Source of the DNA: Arenimonas terrae
GTDB lineage: Bacteria; Pseudomonadota; Gammaproteobacteria; Xanthomonadales; Xanthomonadaceae
Direction: 5' to 3'
Length of the DNA stretch: 64,000 bases
NCBI RefSeq assembly: GCF_006265115.1
Contig: NZ_SMDR01000003.1
Coordinates: 186,001 to 250,000 of the forward strand
Shown: piece by piece, positions 36,722 through 46,498 of the stretch
Position numbering within the stretch: the first letter of the stretch is position 1
Layout of the letters: each line of letters opens with the position of its first letter
Notes under the pieces: model-generated
The model's input: only the letters and a program-made list of their open reading frames with translations
Databases searched by the model: none
What the model was told of the DNA's origin: nothing
Position numbers and translations under genes: made by a program

Positions 36722-38305
36722 ATGCGACTCAATTGCCACCGTTTCGCGCTCGGCTTCGCCGCGCTGCTGTCCGCCGGCACCGTGCAGGCCACGCCGCCCG
36801 ACGGCGGCAAGGTGTTCACCGGCGACCTCGCCGCGGACCGCACCTCCGACGCGCTCGATCGCCGGCTGGTGGACGAGGTCAGCCGCAATCTGGCAACGCT
36901 CAAGCAGCGCGGCATCACGCCGGCGGGTTCGATCCAGTCGGTCGGCGGTCCGCGCCCGCCCGGCACGCCGCAGGCGGTCAGCGGCATGGTCTGGCCGCTG
37001 GGACCGGTGAACGGCGGCGGCACGCAGTGGCACGGCATCTCCAACTTCGTCGACCTCAACCCCGCGTTCCCGAACCAGGTGCAGGACTACACCTGCGGCA
37101 CCCGCACCTACGACACCGCCAACGGCTACAACCACCGCGGCATCGACTATTTCATCTGGCCCTTCGCCTGGACCCTGATGGATTCGGGCGCGGTGGACGT
37201 GCTGGCGGTCGCGCCCGGCACCCTGGTGGCCAAGGGCGACGGCAACGACGACCGTTCATGCTCGTTCAACGCGCCCGACACGCCCAACTACGCGGTGGTG
37301 ATGCACGCCGACGGCAGCGTCGCGCGCTACCTGCACATGAAAACCGGCTCGGTGACTTCCCTGCCGATCGGCTCACCCGTTCCCGCCGGCACGCCGCTGG
37401 GCAAGGTCGGCAGCTCGGGCGTGTCCACCGGCCCGCACCTGCACCTGGAGCTGCGCGCCAGCAACACCGCCGGCGCCGCCGTGATCGAACCGCACACCGG
37501 CGCCTGCAACGTCAGCACCACGATGAGCTTCGCGCAGACCCGCCCCTACCGCGAGCCGCGCATCAACCGCCTGAGCACGCACAGCGCCGCGCCGCAGGTG
37601 CCGAGTTGCCCGAGCACGACCGAATCCCCGAACTTCAAGAACGATTTCGTGCCGGGCGACCCGATCGTCTTCACGGCCGCCTACCGCGACCAGGGTTCGG
37701 GCCAGGCCACCAGCTACCGCGTGCTGCGGCCGGACGGCAGCGTCTTCAGCAACTGGAACCATGCCCAGAACTCGGGCTCGACCTACAACGGCTCGTACTG
37801 GTACTGGAGCAATACCCTGCCGGCGAACGCGCCGACCGGCCTGTGGACCTTCGAGGCGACCTTCGAGGGCCTGACCACGCGCCACAGCTTCCAGGTGGCC
37901 GACGGCACGCCGGCGGCGGCGGCCGCGTTCCCGGTCGAACTCTCGGGCAGCTGGTACAACACCTCGACCTCCGGCCAGGGCTTCAACCTGGACATGGTCG
38001 GCGAGAACCGGTTCCTGCTGTATTTCTACGGCTACGACAACCTGGGCAAGCAGCTGTGGCTGTACGGCGACTTCAATCCCGGCGCGGCGGCCTTCGCCTA
38101 CGACGTGCCGGTGGAGCTGGACATGTACGTGCTCGAAGGCGGCGGCTTCCAGGTCTTCACCCCGCCGGCCAACCGCGTCTGGGGCACCGCCCGCCTGATC
38201 TTCGAAACCTGCCGGCGCGCCACCATCGAACTCACCGGCGAAAGCGGCACGCAGATCCTGCAGCTCGACAAGCTCAACACCACGCGCGGCCTGAGCTGCC
38301 CATAA
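36722..38305 (+). CDS. secreted M23 peptidase, copy 2
   Basis: This 527-residue paralogue of the preceding gene has the same order: signal peptide, M23 domain (NHRGIDYF, GPHLHLEL) and a C-terminal module with SGSWYNTSTSGQGFN and LLYFYGYDN. The two proteins share long identical stretches, so they arose by tandem duplication. ATG 36722 follows GGGGGAA. A 63-base palindromic element begins six bases after the stop. Confidence 0.88.
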   Translation: MRLNCHRFALGFAALLSAGTVQATPPDGGKVFTGDLAADRTSDALDRRLVDEVSRNLATLKQRGITPAGSIQSVGGPRPPGTPQAVSGMVWPLGPVNGGGTQWHGISNFVDLNPAFPNQVQDYTCGTRTYDTANGYNHRGIDYFIWPFAWTLMDSGAVDVLAVAPGTLVAKGDGNDDRSCSFNAPDTPNYAVVMHADGSVARYLHMKTGSVTSLPIGSPVPAGTPLGKVGSSGVSTGPHLHLELRASNTAGAAVIEPHTGACNVSTTMSFAQTRPYREPRINRLSTHSAAPQVPSCPSTTESPNFKNDFVPGDPIVFTAAYRDQGSGQATSYRVLRPDGSVFSNWNHAQNSGSTYNGSYWYWSNTLPANAPTGLWTFEATFEGLTTRHSFQVADGTPAAAAAFPVELSGSWYNTSTSGQGFNLDMVGENRFLLYFYGYDNLGKQLWLYGDFNPGAAAFAYDVPVELDMYVLEGGGFQVFTPPANRVWGTARLIFETCRRATIELTGESGTQILQLDKLNTTRGLSCP

Positions 38306-38310
38306 GGTGA

Positions 38311-38373
38311 AAATCCGGGGTCAGAGTGCATTTATCTTCCGCGGGAAGATAAATGCACTCTGACCCCGGATTT
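38311..38373. repeat. palindromic repeat element A (GTCAGAGT core), copy 1
   Basis: A nearly perfect inverted repeat: arms 38311-38340 and 38344-38373 pair over 30 bases around a 3-base loop. The arm begins AAATCCGGGGTCAGAGTGCA. The right end overlaps the stop codon of ubiB by one base, and the left end follows a TGA after the M23 gene. The core occurs in many Xanthomonadaceae genomes, probably as a non-autonomous (REP/MITE-like) element. Confidence 0.9.
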
Positions 38374-40058
38374 CAGCGTCGGGGCCAGGCTGCCAGGAAG
38401 GCGCCGAACGCGCCCAGGCCGGCGATGCCGGCCACGGCGGGGATACCGTAGAAGCGCGGGCCGCCGGATTCGAGCGCGAACAGCACGGCGGCCACGATCA
38501 TCAGGCCGGTGCCGAGGATGGCGTAGACGGTCTGGCGCTGGCCGGCCTTCGAGATGCGCGCCAGTTCCGCCAGGTCCTCGCTGCGCATGTGGATGCTGTG
38601 CTGGCCGCGCACCTGCTGGGCCAGGAAATCGTGCAGCAGGCGCGGCATGTCGGGCGCGTGCGTGATCAGCTCGGGCAGGCGCTTGCGGAACTCGGCGCCC
38701 AGCGTCTGCGGGCTGTAGCGCTCGCGCAGGATCTTCTCCAGCACCGGGCGCGCTTCGGCCCAGATGTCGAGCTTGGGGTCGAGCAGGCGGCCGACGCCTT
38801 CGATGTTGAGCAGGGTCTTCTGCAGCAGGATGAGCTGGGGCTGCAGGGTCAACTCGTAGCGCTGTGCGGTCTTGAACAGCTTCACCAGCACCTCGCCCAG
38901 CGAGATCTCGCTGAGCGGGCGGGTGAAGTACGGCTCGCACACCGCGCGCGTGGCCGCCTCGAGTTCATCGATGCGGATGTGCGCCGGCATCCAGCCGGCC
39001 TCGACGTGCAGCTCGGCGATGCGGCGGTAGTCGCGCTGGAAGATCGCCATGAAGTTCTCGGCCAGGTAGTACTGGTCGCGGCGGTCCAGCTGGCCGACGA
39101 TGCCGAAGTCGATGGCGATGAAGCGCGGGTTTTCCTTTCGGGTCGCGTCCACCCAGATGTTGCCGGCGTGGGCGTCGGCGTGGAAGAAGTTGTCGCGGAA
39201 CACCTGGGCGTAGAACACGCGCACGCCCTTGGCGGCCAGGGCCTTGCGGTCGATGCCGGCGGCGTCGAGCGCGGCGATGTCGTCGCTGGGGATGCCGCGC
39301 ACGCGCTCCATCGTCAGCACGGTTTCGGTGCTGTAGTCCCAGAACACCTCGGGCACGTACAGGTCGTCGCTGCCCAGCCAGGTGCGGCGCATCAGGCTGG
39401 CGTTGGCGCCCTCCCGCTGCAGGTCGAGTTCGGCGTGCAGCGTGGCTTCGATCTCCGACACCACTTCCTGGGCACGGATCTTCTCGGCGTTCGGGTGGTG
39501 GCGGTCGGCCAGCGAGGCCAGGGTGCGCAGCAGCTCGATGTCGGCGGCGATGCGCTTGCGGATGTCGGGGCGCAGCACCTTGACCACGACCTCGCGGCCG
39601 TTGTGCAGGCGGGCGGCGTGCACCTGGGCGATGGACGCCGAGGCCAGCGGTTCGAGGTCGAAGCCCGAGAACACCGCAGTAACCGGGCGGCCCAGAGCCG
39701 CTTCGACCAGGGCCAGGGCGGCGTCGCCGGGGAAGGGCGCCACGCGGTCCTGCAGCAGGGCCAGCTCTTCGGCGATGTCCGGCGGCAGCAGGTCGCGGCG
39801 GGTGGACAGCACCTGGCCGATCTTGACGAAGATCGGGCCCAGCTCCTGCAGCGCCAGTCGCAGGCGCTGGCCGCGCGGCAGGTCGGCGGCGTCCTTGGCC
39901 GGGGTCAGCGGCCGCAGCAGCCAGAGCCAGCGGCCGAAGGCGGTGTCTTCGAGGAAATCGCCGAGCCGGTGCCGCAGCAGCACCCGGGCGATGCCGAGCG
40001 CGCGCAGCGTGGACGTGATCCCCCGGGAACCGCCGCGCACCAGGCCGGCGGCGCTCAC
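38373..40058 (-). CDS. ubiB: ubiquinone biosynthesis ABC1-type kinase-like protein
   Basis: This 561-residue UbiB/Coq8 family protein is needed for ubiquinone synthesis. The family-specific KxGQ motif is present ([11 protein letters not shown]), with the atypical kinase core ([26 protein letters not shown]). Two C-terminal membrane helices (about 510-555) anchor it to the inner membrane. It overlaps ubiJ by four bases (ATGA), forming part of the usual ubiE-J-B unit, though ubiE is not here. Its stop codon abuts a palindromic element. Confidence 0.94.
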   Translation of the reverse strand: MSAAGLVRGGSRGITSTLRALGIARVLLRHRLGDFLEDTAFGRWLWLLRPLTPAKDAADLPRGQRLRLALQELGPIFVKIGQVLSTRRDLLPPDIAEELALLQDRVAPFPGDAALALVEAALGRPVTAVFSGFDLEPLASASIAQVHAARLHNGREVVVKVLRPDIRKRIAADIELLRTLASLADRHHPNAEKIRAQEVVSEIEATLHAELDLQREGANASLMRRTWLGSDDLYVPEVFWDYSTETVLTMERVRGIPSDDIAALDAAGIDRKALAAKGVRVFYAQVFRDNFFHADAHAGNIWVDATRKENPRFIAIDFGIVGQLDRRDQYYLAENFMAIFQRDYRRIAELHVEAGWMPAHIRIDELEAATRAVCEPYFTRPLSEISLGEVLVKLFKTAQRYELTLQPQLILLQKTLLNIEGVGRLLDPKLDIWAEARPVLEKILRERYSPQTLGAEFRKRLPELITHAPDMPRLLHDFLAQQVRGQHSIHMRSEDLAELARISKAGQRQTVYAILGTGLMIVAAVLFALESGGPRFYGIPAVAGIAGLGAFGAFLAAWPRR

Positions 40059-40687
40059 GCGCGCGGCTCCAGCCGGGCCAGGCGCGCGGCCAGGCGTTCG
40101 GCGCGGTCGCGCAGGGTGTCCACGTCGTCGTGGAAGGCGGCCAGTTCGGCCTTGCCGACCAGGTCCCGGGATTCTTCGGTGAGGTAGTCGACGGCGTCGC
40201 GGCTGAAGCCCTTCGCGAAACCGGCGCCGGCCTTGAGCGCCTCGCGCAGGCCGCGCGCGACCTGCGGCCCGATCACCGGGCCGAACACGTCGGCGAAGGG
40301 TTTTTCCCAGTCGGGATCGAAACGTTTCGCAAGCTGCTGCAGCGTGCGCGCCAGGTCGGCGTCGCCGTTGATGCGGACCTTGCCCACCGGCGGCGCGTCA
40401 TTGCGGCGCAAAAAGGGCAGCTGCGACAGCACGCCCGACAGCGTGGCGCGGATGCCCAAGTCGGGCTCCTGCGTGGGCGGCCCGACCTTGAGGCGGCCGG
40501 CGTCCACGGTGATGTCGAGCGCCACCGGCGGGGCCTCCAGGGCCAGGCCGATGCGCCGGCCGCCGAGGCGCTCGAGCGCCGCAGCGGTGTCCGGGTCCAG
40601 GGCGACGAGCCGGTTCAAGGCCTGTTCCAGCGCGCGGCCGGCCAGGGGCTTGAGGGCGTCGAAAGGGGAAGCGGCAGGGTCCGTCAT
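40055..40687 (-). CDS. ubiJ: ubiquinone biosynthesis accessory protein
   Basis: This 210-residue protein has an N-terminal SCP2-like lipid-binding domain (about 10-110) and a charged C-terminal helix that is probably coiled coil ([18 protein letters not shown]). This is the pattern of UbiJ, which with UbiK scaffolds the soluble Ubi complex that holds the hydrophobic intermediate. It is the first gene of the ubiJ-ubiB pair. Confidence 0.9.
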   Translation of the reverse strand: MTDPAASPFDALKPLAGRALEQALNRLVALDPDTAAALERLGGRRIGLALEAPPVALDITVDAGRLKVGPPTQEPDLGIRATLSGVLSQLPFLRRNDAPPVGKVRINGDADLARTLQQLAKRFDPDWEKPFADVFGPVIGPQVARGLREALKAGAGFAKGFSRDAVDYLTEESRDLVGKAELAAFHDDVDTLRDRAERLAARLARLEPRA

Positions 40688-40701
40688 GCCGCCATTCTAG
40701 C

Positions 40702-40734
40702 GGGCCGGCGCCGGCATCGCGCCGGCGCCGGCCC
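40702..40734. other. GC hairpin, possible transcription stop
   Basis: GGGCCGGCGCCGGC and GCCGGCGCCGGCCC-type arms form a very stable stem between the DUF1328 gene and ubiJ. There is no T-run, so intrinsic termination is unlikely, but the hairpin could protect the 3' end of the small upstream transcript. Confidence 0.4.
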
Positions 40735-40739
40735 CGCGG

Positions 40740-40895
40740 CTAGGCGGCCTTCCGGAGGAAGGAGACGATCGCCAGGATCAGGAAGATGACGAACAGGACC
40801 TTGGCGATGGTGGCGGCCAGGCCTGCCAGTGCGCCAAAGCCGAGCACGGCGGCAATGATGGCGACGACGAGAAAGATCAGCGCGTAATGGAGCAT
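40740..40895 (-). CDS. DUF1328 small membrane protein
   Basis: This 51-residue peptide has two hydrophobic helices ([20 protein letters not shown], then [19 protein letters not shown]). It ends in LRKAA. This is the typical DUF1328/YtjA pattern of proteobacterial inner-membrane peptides, often induced by stress. The ATG is preceded by GGAGAGC. The function is unknown. Confidence 0.92.
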   Translation of the reverse strand: MLHYALIFLVVAIIAAVLGFGALAGLAATIAKVLFVIFLILAIVSFLRKAA

Positions 40896-41035
40896 GGTTG
40901 CTCTCCTTGTTCGTGGGCCCCTTGTGGGACGTTCCGAAGCTAGCCTCCTGAAGCTGAACTCGCGCCCACGGGTTCAGCCGCGGGTTCGCCGCGATTCAGC
41001 GCCGTGAGCGGGGCGTGAGCAACGCGTGACGCGGC

Positions 41036-42034
41036 TCAGGCGCGCGTGCGCCACCACGCGGCGAGGCGCTGCAGGCCTTCGGCCGTGCCCACCGTCGGCA
41101 CGTAGCCGAAATCGCGCTGCGCGGCCGAGATGTCGTACCAGTGCGGCGTGGAGAGCTGTTCGGCGAGGAAACGCGTCATCGGCGGTTCGCCCTCGAGCCG
41201 CAGCAGGGTCCACGCGCCCTCGAGCAGTGCGCCCGCGGCATAGGCCAGCGGATACGGCAGGCTGCCGGTCACCGGCGCGACGCCGGCGGCGGCGAGCATG
41301 TCGTTGACGATCTGGCGCACCGGCCGCGGTTCGCCGTTGGAGATGAAATAGGCCCTGCCGGCGCAGGCCGCACCGGGCGCCAGCGCGCGGAAGGCGGCGA
41401 CATGCGCCTGCGCGGCGTTGTCGATGTAGGTGGTGTCCATGCGGTTGTGGCCGCCGCCGATGAAGCGCAGGCGGCCGGCGCGCGCGCGTTCGACCAGGCG
41501 CGGCAGCAGCTGGGTGTCGCCCGGGCCCCAGATCAGGCGCGGTCGCAGCGCGACGGTGGCGAGCGCGGCGTCGTTGGCGGCCAGCACTTCCTTTTCGGCG
41601 ATCAGCTTGGTGGCGGGATAGGGCGCCTTGAAGCCGTGGCCGTAGGGCGTGTCGCGCTCGTTGCCGCCCTCCACCGGCGTGCGGCCGCTGTGGGTGACGC
41701 TGGGCGTCGAGGTGTACACGAGGCGGCCGATGCCGTGCGCGCGCATCGCCGCCAGCACGTTGCGGGTGCCGGTGACGTTCGCGCTGAAGTAGCTCTCGTG
41801 GCTACCCCAGGCGCCGGCCTTGGCGGCGTTGTGGAAGACCGCATCCTGGCCGGCAAAGGCGGCGTGCACCGCCGCGGCGTCGGCGAGATCGCCGCGCAGC
41901 TGGCGCACGCCCATCGTTTCCAGCGCCGGCGAATGGCTGCGCTGGAAGCTGGTCACGGCGTGGCCTTCGGATTGCAGCGCGTGGCACAGCGCCTGGCCGA
42001 GGAATCCCGCACCGCCGGTCACCAGAACTTTCAT
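41036..42034 (-). CDS. oleD: 2-alkyl-3-oxoalkanoate reductase
   Basis: This 332-residue extended SDR reduces the beta-keto acid made by OleA to a beta-hydroxy acid with NADPH. The cofactor loop is TGGAGFLG (6-13), Ser/Thr in YTSTPSV (107-113), and the catalytic pair Tyr139/Lys143 (YPATK). It overlaps oleC by four bases (ATGA). In other bacteria OleB, OleC and OleD form large assemblies, which fits the tight coupling seen here. The assignment rests on sequence pattern plus the neighbouring oleA, oleB and oleC. Confidence 0.92.
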   Translation of the reverse strand: MKVLVTGGAGFLGQALCHALQSEGHAVTSFQRSHSPALETMGVRQLRGDLADAAAVHAAFAGQDAVFHNAAKAGAWGSHESYFSANVTGTRNVLAAMRAHGIGRLVYTSTPSVTHSGRTPVEGGNERDTPYGHGFKAPYPATKLIAEKEVLAANDAALATVALRPRLIWGPGDTQLLPRLVERARAGRLRFIGGGHNRMDTTYIDNAAQAHVAAFRALAPGAACAGRAYFISNGEPRPVRQIVNDMLAAAGVAPVTGSLPYPLAYAAGALLEGAWTLLRLEGEPPMTRFLAEQLSTPHWYDISAAQRDFGYVPTVGTAEGLQRLAAWWRTRA

Positions 42035-43716
42035 CCGCTCCTCGCTGTTGCAGTCCGCAGCCGTTTCGCCGCCCACACGGCCAGCTGCTCGCGGCCAATC
42101 TTGGCGTTGTGGCGGATGTCGACCGGGAAGCCCGGGTGCACCAGGTAGTGCTCGATCCGCGCGGTATGCACGAAGCCCAGGGACAGGCGCCGCAGTTCGT
42201 CCAGCACGCGCGCGTGTTCCGGGGCCGGCAGGCCGGCGCGCATCTCCACGCACAGCACCGGCGTCTGTTTTCCAGGTTCGCCGACCCCGACCAGGGCCGT
42301 GCGGCGAACATCCGGGTGCACGTTGAACACCGGCTCCACCTGCTCGGTGTACAGCCCGCCGAGTTCGGTGCGCACGCGATGCGACTTGCGGCCGCAGAAC
42401 CACAGCCGTCCCTGCGCGTCGAAACGGCCCAGGTCGCCCATGCGGTGCACGATGCGCGTGCTTCCGTCGGGCAGGGTCTCGGCGATCTTCGCCAGCGCCG
42501 TGGCCTGCGGGCGGTTGAAATATTCGTCGGTGGCGGTGGGGCCGGCGACGGTGATCTCGCCGATCGCTTCCACGCCCAGCACCTGCGCCTGCGACCAGTC
42601 GGCGATGGCCGCGTCGGTGATGGCGATGATGCGCACCTCGTTCGGCGCCACCGGGCGGCCGACGCAGGTGCCGGCACCGTGTTCGGTGGCCTCGCGCGTG
42701 GCCTGCAGTTCGGCGCCTTCGATCACGGCCACGGGCAGGCATTCGGTGGCGCCGTAGGGCGTCCAGAACTGCGCTTGCGGCGGCAGCAGCCCGCGCATCG
42801 TCGCGACGACATCGGCGGGCACCGGCGCCCCTGCGGATGTGACGCGGCGCAACGTCGGCAGCGGCGCGCCGTGCTCGGCCAGCACGCGCATCAGGGCCGG
42901 CGAACCGAACAACTGGTCGACGCCGAAGCGCGCGATCGCGTCATGCAGCTTGCGCGGATCGGCGTTCGCCGGCCGGGTGGGATCCATGTCGGGAATGATC
43001 GAGCTCACGCCCAGCGCCGGATCGAACAGCGCGAAAGGCGGGAAGGTCGGCAGGTCCACGCCGCCGGCTTCGATGCCGAAGGCATCGCGCAGCATGTCCA
43101 CCTGCGCGACGAAGTGCCGGTGCCGGTACACCACGCCCTTGGGCACGCCGGTCGAGCCCGAGGTGAACAGGATCGCCGCGACCTCGTCGGGCGCGGTCGC
43201 GGCGAGCTGCGGACCGGCATCGCGGCCGTCGGCCTCCACCTGCGCCAGCGTTGGCCCGCCCCAGAACCAGCGGCGCCCGACGGTGACCCGCAATTGCGCG
43301 CTGCGCGCCCAGCGCAGCAGCACGCGCGCCGCCTGTGCCAGCGGGATGCCGATGAAGGCCTGCGGCTGCGCTTCGTCCAGGCATTGTTTGAGGGCGCGTT
43401 TGTCGATGCCGGGATCGACCAGCACCGGCACCACGCCGGCCTTGAACAGCGCGAACATCAGCAGGAAGAACTCCGGCGACGGCCGCACCATCACCACCGC
43501 GCGCTGGCCGCGCACCAGGCCGTGCCTGGCCAGGCCGGCGGCGAGCGCGTCGGAGCGGCGGTCGAGCTGGGCGTAGCTCAGCGTGACGTCGTAGGCCGCG
43601 AAAGCGTTCGCGCCGCGGCCGCCGGGGCAGCGCATGGCGATGCGCTCCGGCGCCTGCGCCGCCAGCCGCGGCAGCGCCGCGGCGATGTTGCACACAAATC
43701 CGGGGTCAGAGTGCAT
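42031..43716 (-). CDS. oleC: olefin beta-lactone synthetase
   Basis: This 561-residue ANL-family adenylating enzyme turns the beta-hydroxy acid into a cis-beta-lactone. The motifs are [12 protein letters not shown] (phosphate loop), [11 protein letters not shown] and the C-terminal HNAKIGRE lysine. The native N-terminus is [13 protein letters not shown]. In front of it a palindromic element fills the gap to oleB and supplies an in-frame ATG at 43716, which adds MHSDPGF. A GTG at 43695 directly after the element is the alternative start. The element also carries GGAAAG, spaced seven bases from the ATG. Confidence 0.93.
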   Translation of the reverse strand: MHSDPGFVCNIAAALPRLAAQAPERIAMRCPGGRGANAFAAYDVTLSYAQLDRRSDALAAGLARHGLVRGQRAVVMVRPSPEFFLLMFALFKAGVVPVLVDPGIDKRALKQCLDEAQPQAFIGIPLAQAARVLLRWARSAQLRVTVGRRWFWGGPTLAQVEADGRDAGPQLAATAPDEVAAILFTSGSTGVPKGVVYRHRHFVAQVDMLRDAFGIEAGGVDLPTFPPFALFDPALGVSSIIPDMDPTRPANADPRKLHDAIARFGVDQLFGSPALMRVLAEHGAPLPTLRRVTSAGAPVPADVVATMRGLLPPQAQFWTPYGATECLPVAVIEGAELQATREATEHGAGTCVGRPVAPNEVRIIAITDAAIADWSQAQVLGVEAIGEITVAGPTATDEYFNRPQATALAKIAETLPDGSTRIVHRMGDLGRFDAQGRLWFCGRKSHRVRTELGGLYTEQVEPVFNVHPDVRRTALVGVGEPGKQTPVLCVEMRAGLPAPEHARVLDELRRLSLGFVHTARIEHYLVHPGFPVDIRHNAKIGREQLAVWAAKRLRTATARSG

Positions 43717-43789
43717 TTATCTTTCCATTCGCGGCACGACCGAACGACCCATGCTCGAAGAAAGATAAATGCACTCTGACCCCGGATTT
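43696..43789. repeat. palindromic repeat element A, copy 2, between oleB and oleC
   Basis: The 29-base arms 43696-43724 and 43761-43789 are perfect inverse complements around a 36-base centre. The right end overlaps the oleB stop by one base, and the left end abuts the GTG at 43695 in oleC. The arm sequence is the same as copy 1 (core CCGGGGTCAGAGTGCATTTA). Confidence 0.93.
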
Positions 43790-44718
43790 CAGAGCAGGTT
43801 GCGGTCGAGGAAGTCGCGGATGCGCGGCACCAGGACTTCGTGCTTGTCTTCGAGCACGTAGTGGCCGGCGTCTTCGTAGATCTGCTTCTCGGCGCGCGGC
43901 AGCGCGTCCTCGAAACCCTTGAGGAAATGGTGGTCGAACACGAAGTCCTTCAGGCCCCAGCCGATGAAGGCCGGACGGTCGGCGAAGGCGGGCAGGCGGC
44001 GTCCGGCGTCCTCGACCAGGTCCCAGGCCCGGTCGCCGTGCTGCAGCGGGATGTCCTGCACGAAGCGCACGGTGGAGATGCGGTTGGCCCAGCTGTCGTA
44101 AGGCGCCAGCAGCGCGGCCTTCACGTCCGGGTCCAGCGGCCGCACCACGCCGTCGCGCGCGGCGCCGGCGGCGAAGGCGTTGGCGCCGCGGATCAGCCAC
44201 TCGCCCAGCATCCAGTTGCGGCCCAGGTTCAGCTGCCAGGGCAGGGCCTTGGCCGCGGGCAGCGGGAAAGCGGCGGTGTTGAGGATGATCAGTCGCTTCA
44301 CGCGCGAGGCGTGCTTGAGCGCCCAGCCGAAACCGACCATGCCGCCCCAGTCGTGCACGGCCAGGGTGATGTCGTCGCCCAGGTCGAGCATGTCCAGCAG
44401 CCGGTCCAGGTCCTGCACGCGGTTGCGCAGCGTGTAGCCGTAGGCCTTGTCGTCGGGTTTGTCCGACAGGCCCATGCCGATGTGGTCGGGCACGATGCAG
44501 CGGTAGTCGTCCTGCAGGCCGCGCACCAGGTGGCGCCAGTAGTAGGACCAGGACGGGTTGCCGTGCAGCATCACGACCGGATCGCCCTCGCCCTCGTCCA
44601 GGTAGGACTGGCTCAGCCCGCTCGGGTGCACGAAGGTCTTCGGGGTCCAGGGGTAATCCGGGAACGGGCCCTTGGCCAGGACGCGGGACTGTTCGGGGGT
44701 CAGGGCGGCGGTATTCAT
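43789..44718 (-). CDS. oleB: cis-beta-lactone decarboxylase
   Basis: This 309-residue alpha/beta-hydrolase of the haloalkane-dehalogenase type decarboxylates the beta-lactone to the final long-chain olefin. The nucleophile Asp123 is in VHDWGG, Asn53 and Trp57 in LHGNPSWSYYW form the oxyanion/halide-type site, and the catalytic His is in DAGHYV near the C-terminus. The Asp nucleophile fits OleB and would also fit a dehalogenase; the neighbouring oleC and oleD decide. A palindromic element follows its stop codon directly. Confidence 0.9.
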   Translation of the reverse strand: MNTAALTPEQSRVLAKGPFPDYPWTPKTFVHPSGLSQSYLDEGEGDPVVMLHGNPSWSYYWRHLVRGLQDDYRCIVPDHIGMGLSDKPDDKAYGYTLRNRVQDLDRLLDMLDLGDDITLAVHDWGGMVGFGWALKHASRVKRLIILNTAAFPLPAAKALPWQLNLGRNWMLGEWLIRGANAFAAGAARDGVVRPLDPDVKAALLAPYDSWANRISTVRFVQDIPLQHGDRAWDLVEDAGRRLPAFADRPAFIGWGLKDFVFDHHFLKGFEDALPRAEKQIYEDAGHYVLEDKHEVLVPRIRDFLDRNLL

Positions 44719-44778
44719 AGGGGCGGGATTCTACTTGAACGGGCGCGGTCGCCCGACTCCGCAGACGCCGGCGGTCCG

Positions 44779-45198
44779 TCAGCCCCGCAGCGTCTGCAGA
44801 TGCACGCTGGTCTCGCTGGCGCTGACGCCTTCGATGCCGCGGATGCGCTCGAGCGTGGCCGAGAGCTCGGCAAGGCTGCCGACCCGCAGCTCCGCCAGCA
44901 GGTCCCAGCGGCCATTGGTGTCGTGCAGCGCGGCCACGCCGGGTTCGCCCAGCAGGGCCCGGATCACGCGGTGCTGGTTGCCTTCGACGGCCAGCGAGGT
45001 CCAGGCGCGGATCTCGTCCGGGGCCGCGTCGGGGCGCAGGCGTACGGTGTAGCCGGTGATCACGCCCTCCTGCTGCAGGCGCGCCATGCGGTTGGTGATG
45101 GTGCCGCGGGACACGCCCAGGGCCTTGGCCAGGTCGGCCACCGCGGCGCGGCCGTCGTGGCGGAGCTTGGCGATCAGGCGGTGATCGAGGTCGTCCAT
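44779..45198 (-). CDS. Lrp/AsnC-family regulator
   Basis: This 139-residue regulator has an N-terminal HTH (LDHRLIAKLRHDGRAAVADL, then LGVSRGTITNRMARL) and a C-terminal ligand-binding RAM domain. Such proteins respond to amino acids as octamers. The gene is divergent from an ornithine cyclodeaminase gene, and an inverted repeat lies between them. Local control of ocd by ornithine or proline is therefore likely. Confidence 0.92.
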   Translation of the reverse strand: MDDLDHRLIAKLRHDGRAAVADLAKALGVSRGTITNRMARLQQEGVITGYTVRLRPDAAPDEIRAWTSLAVEGNQHRVIRALLGEPGVAALHDTNGRWDLLAELRVGSLAELSATLERIRGIEGVSASETSVHLQTLRG

Positions 45199-45241
45199 CC
45201 GGGCATTCCGTCATTCTGTGATGCCGTTTTAGCAGATTTCT

Positions 45242-45272
45242 GGCGATATCAAAGCATTCTTGCCATATCGCC
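45242..45272. promoter_or_regulatory. possible Lrp-type operator
   Basis: GGCGATAT (45242-45249) and ATATCGCC (45265-45272) form an 8-base inverted repeat with a 15-base spacer. It lies between the divergent lrp-type and ocd genes, the usual place for such an operator. The repeat is A/T-centred, unlike its surroundings. Confidence 0.5.
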
Positions 45273-45326
45273 CTGACGCACCGCTCCGGACAATGGTGCC
45301 GACTGACCGCCACCCGGAGACCGCCC

Positions 45327-46379
45327 ATGGCCATGACCCAGCTCACCACCCAGGACCTGACCCGCATCGTCGCCAGCTACGGCCTGCCGACCCTGCTCGG
45401 CCGCCTCGTGGACTACCTGGAGGCCGACTTCCGCCGCTGGCCCGAGTTCGACAAGAGCCCGCGCTCGGCCGCGCATTCGCCGATGGGCGTGATCGAACTG
45501 ATGCCGGTCGCCGACGCGAAGGACTACAGCTTCAAATACGTCAACGGCCACCCGGGCAACACGAAGCTGGGCCTGTCCACCGTGGTCGCCTTCGGCGTGC
45601 TGGCCGACATGGACACCGGCATGCCGACCCTGATCAGCGAACTGACCCTGACCACGGCCCTGCGCACCGCCGCCACCTCGGTGATGGCGGCCAAGCTGCT
45701 GGCGCGCAAGGACGCGACGTCCATGGCTCTGATCGGGAACGGCGCCCAGAGCGAGTTCCAGGCGCTGGCCTTCCATCACCTGATGGGCATCGACGAGGTC
45801 CGCGTGTTCGACACCGACCCGGCCGCGACCGACAAGCTGGTGCGCAACCTCGCCGCCGCGGCGCCGTCCCTGCGCGTGCTGCGCAGCGCCAGCGTCGCCC
45901 AGGCCGTGCGCGGCGCGTCGATCGTCACCACCGTCACTGCCGACAAGGCCAATGCCGACATCCTGACCGCGGAAATGATCGAGCCCGGCATGCACATCAA
46001 CGGCGTCGGCGGCGACTGCCCCGGCAAGACCGAACTCGCGCCCGAGGCGGTGAAGATGTGCTCGGTGTTCGTCGAGTTCGAGCCGCAGTCGCGCATCGAG
46101 GGCGAACTGCAGCAGATGCCGGCCGACTTCCCCGCCACCGAACTGTGGGAAGTGCTGACGCTGCGCTCCGCCGGCCGCCGCAGCGGCGTCGAGGTGACGC
46201 TGTTCGATTCGGTCGGTTTCGCGCTGGAGGACTACTCGGCGCTGCGCCTGGTGCGCGACTGCGCGAAGGAGCTGGGCCTGGGCCGCGAGGCCGAGCTGAT
46301 TCCGGCGCTGCGCGACCCGAAGGACCTGTTCGGCGAACTGGCGGCCGCGCCGGCCGGGGCGCGGCTGCGGGTGGCCTGA
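45327..46379 (+). CDS. ocd: ornithine cyclodeaminase
   Basis: This 350-residue NAD-dependent enzyme turns L-ornithine into L-proline and ammonia. The length matches true ornithine cyclodeaminases. Visible features are the catalytic Lys in FKYVNGHPGN, the NAD-binding LIGNGAQSEFQ and VGGDCPGKTELA. The divergent Lrp-type gene probably regulates it. It separates oleA from oleBCD and is transcribed against them. Confidence 0.92.
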   Translation: MAMTQLTTQDLTRIVASYGLPTLLGRLVDYLEADFRRWPEFDKSPRSAAHSPMGVIELMPVADAKDYSFKYVNGHPGNTKLGLSTVVAFGVLADMDTGMPTLISELTLTTALRTAATSVMAAKLLARKDATSMALIGNGAQSEFQALAFHHLMGIDEVRVFDTDPAATDKLVRNLAAAAPSLRVLRSASVAQAVRGASIVTTVTADKANADILTAEMIEPGMHINGVGGDCPGKTELAPEAVKMCSVFVEFEPQSRIEGELQQMPADFPATELWEVLTLRSAGRRSGVEVTLFDSVGFALEDYSALRLVRDCAKELGLGREAELIPALRDPKDLFGELAAAPAGARLRVA

Positions 46380-46409
46380 GGCCCGCGGGCTCCGCGGCAC
46401 CTGAAACGG

Positions 46410-46435
46410 AAAAGCCCGCCGGAAGGCGGGCTTTT
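46410..46435. terminator. bidirectional terminator between ocd and oleA
   Basis: AAAAGCCCGCC-GGAA-GGCGGGCTTTT forms an 11-base stem, with A-run and T-run on either side. It can terminate ocd rightward and oleA leftward. Confidence 0.9.
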
Positions 46436-46498
46436 GGCGATGGCGCTGTTCAACTCCGCCGCCCTCTCCCGCGCCGGGAGAGGACGTGGATCAGGGGT

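Noticed and set aside
38311-38373. Palindrome as a rho-independent terminator between the M23 and ubiB genes
   Set aside because: The long stem has no T-run, and the same arms occur at two other loci, so it is a repeat element first. A secondary role in RNA stability is possible.
43789-44718. Haloalkane dehalogenase
   Set aside because: The Asp nucleophile would allow it, but coupling to oleC and oleD and the nearby oleA make OleB the better call.
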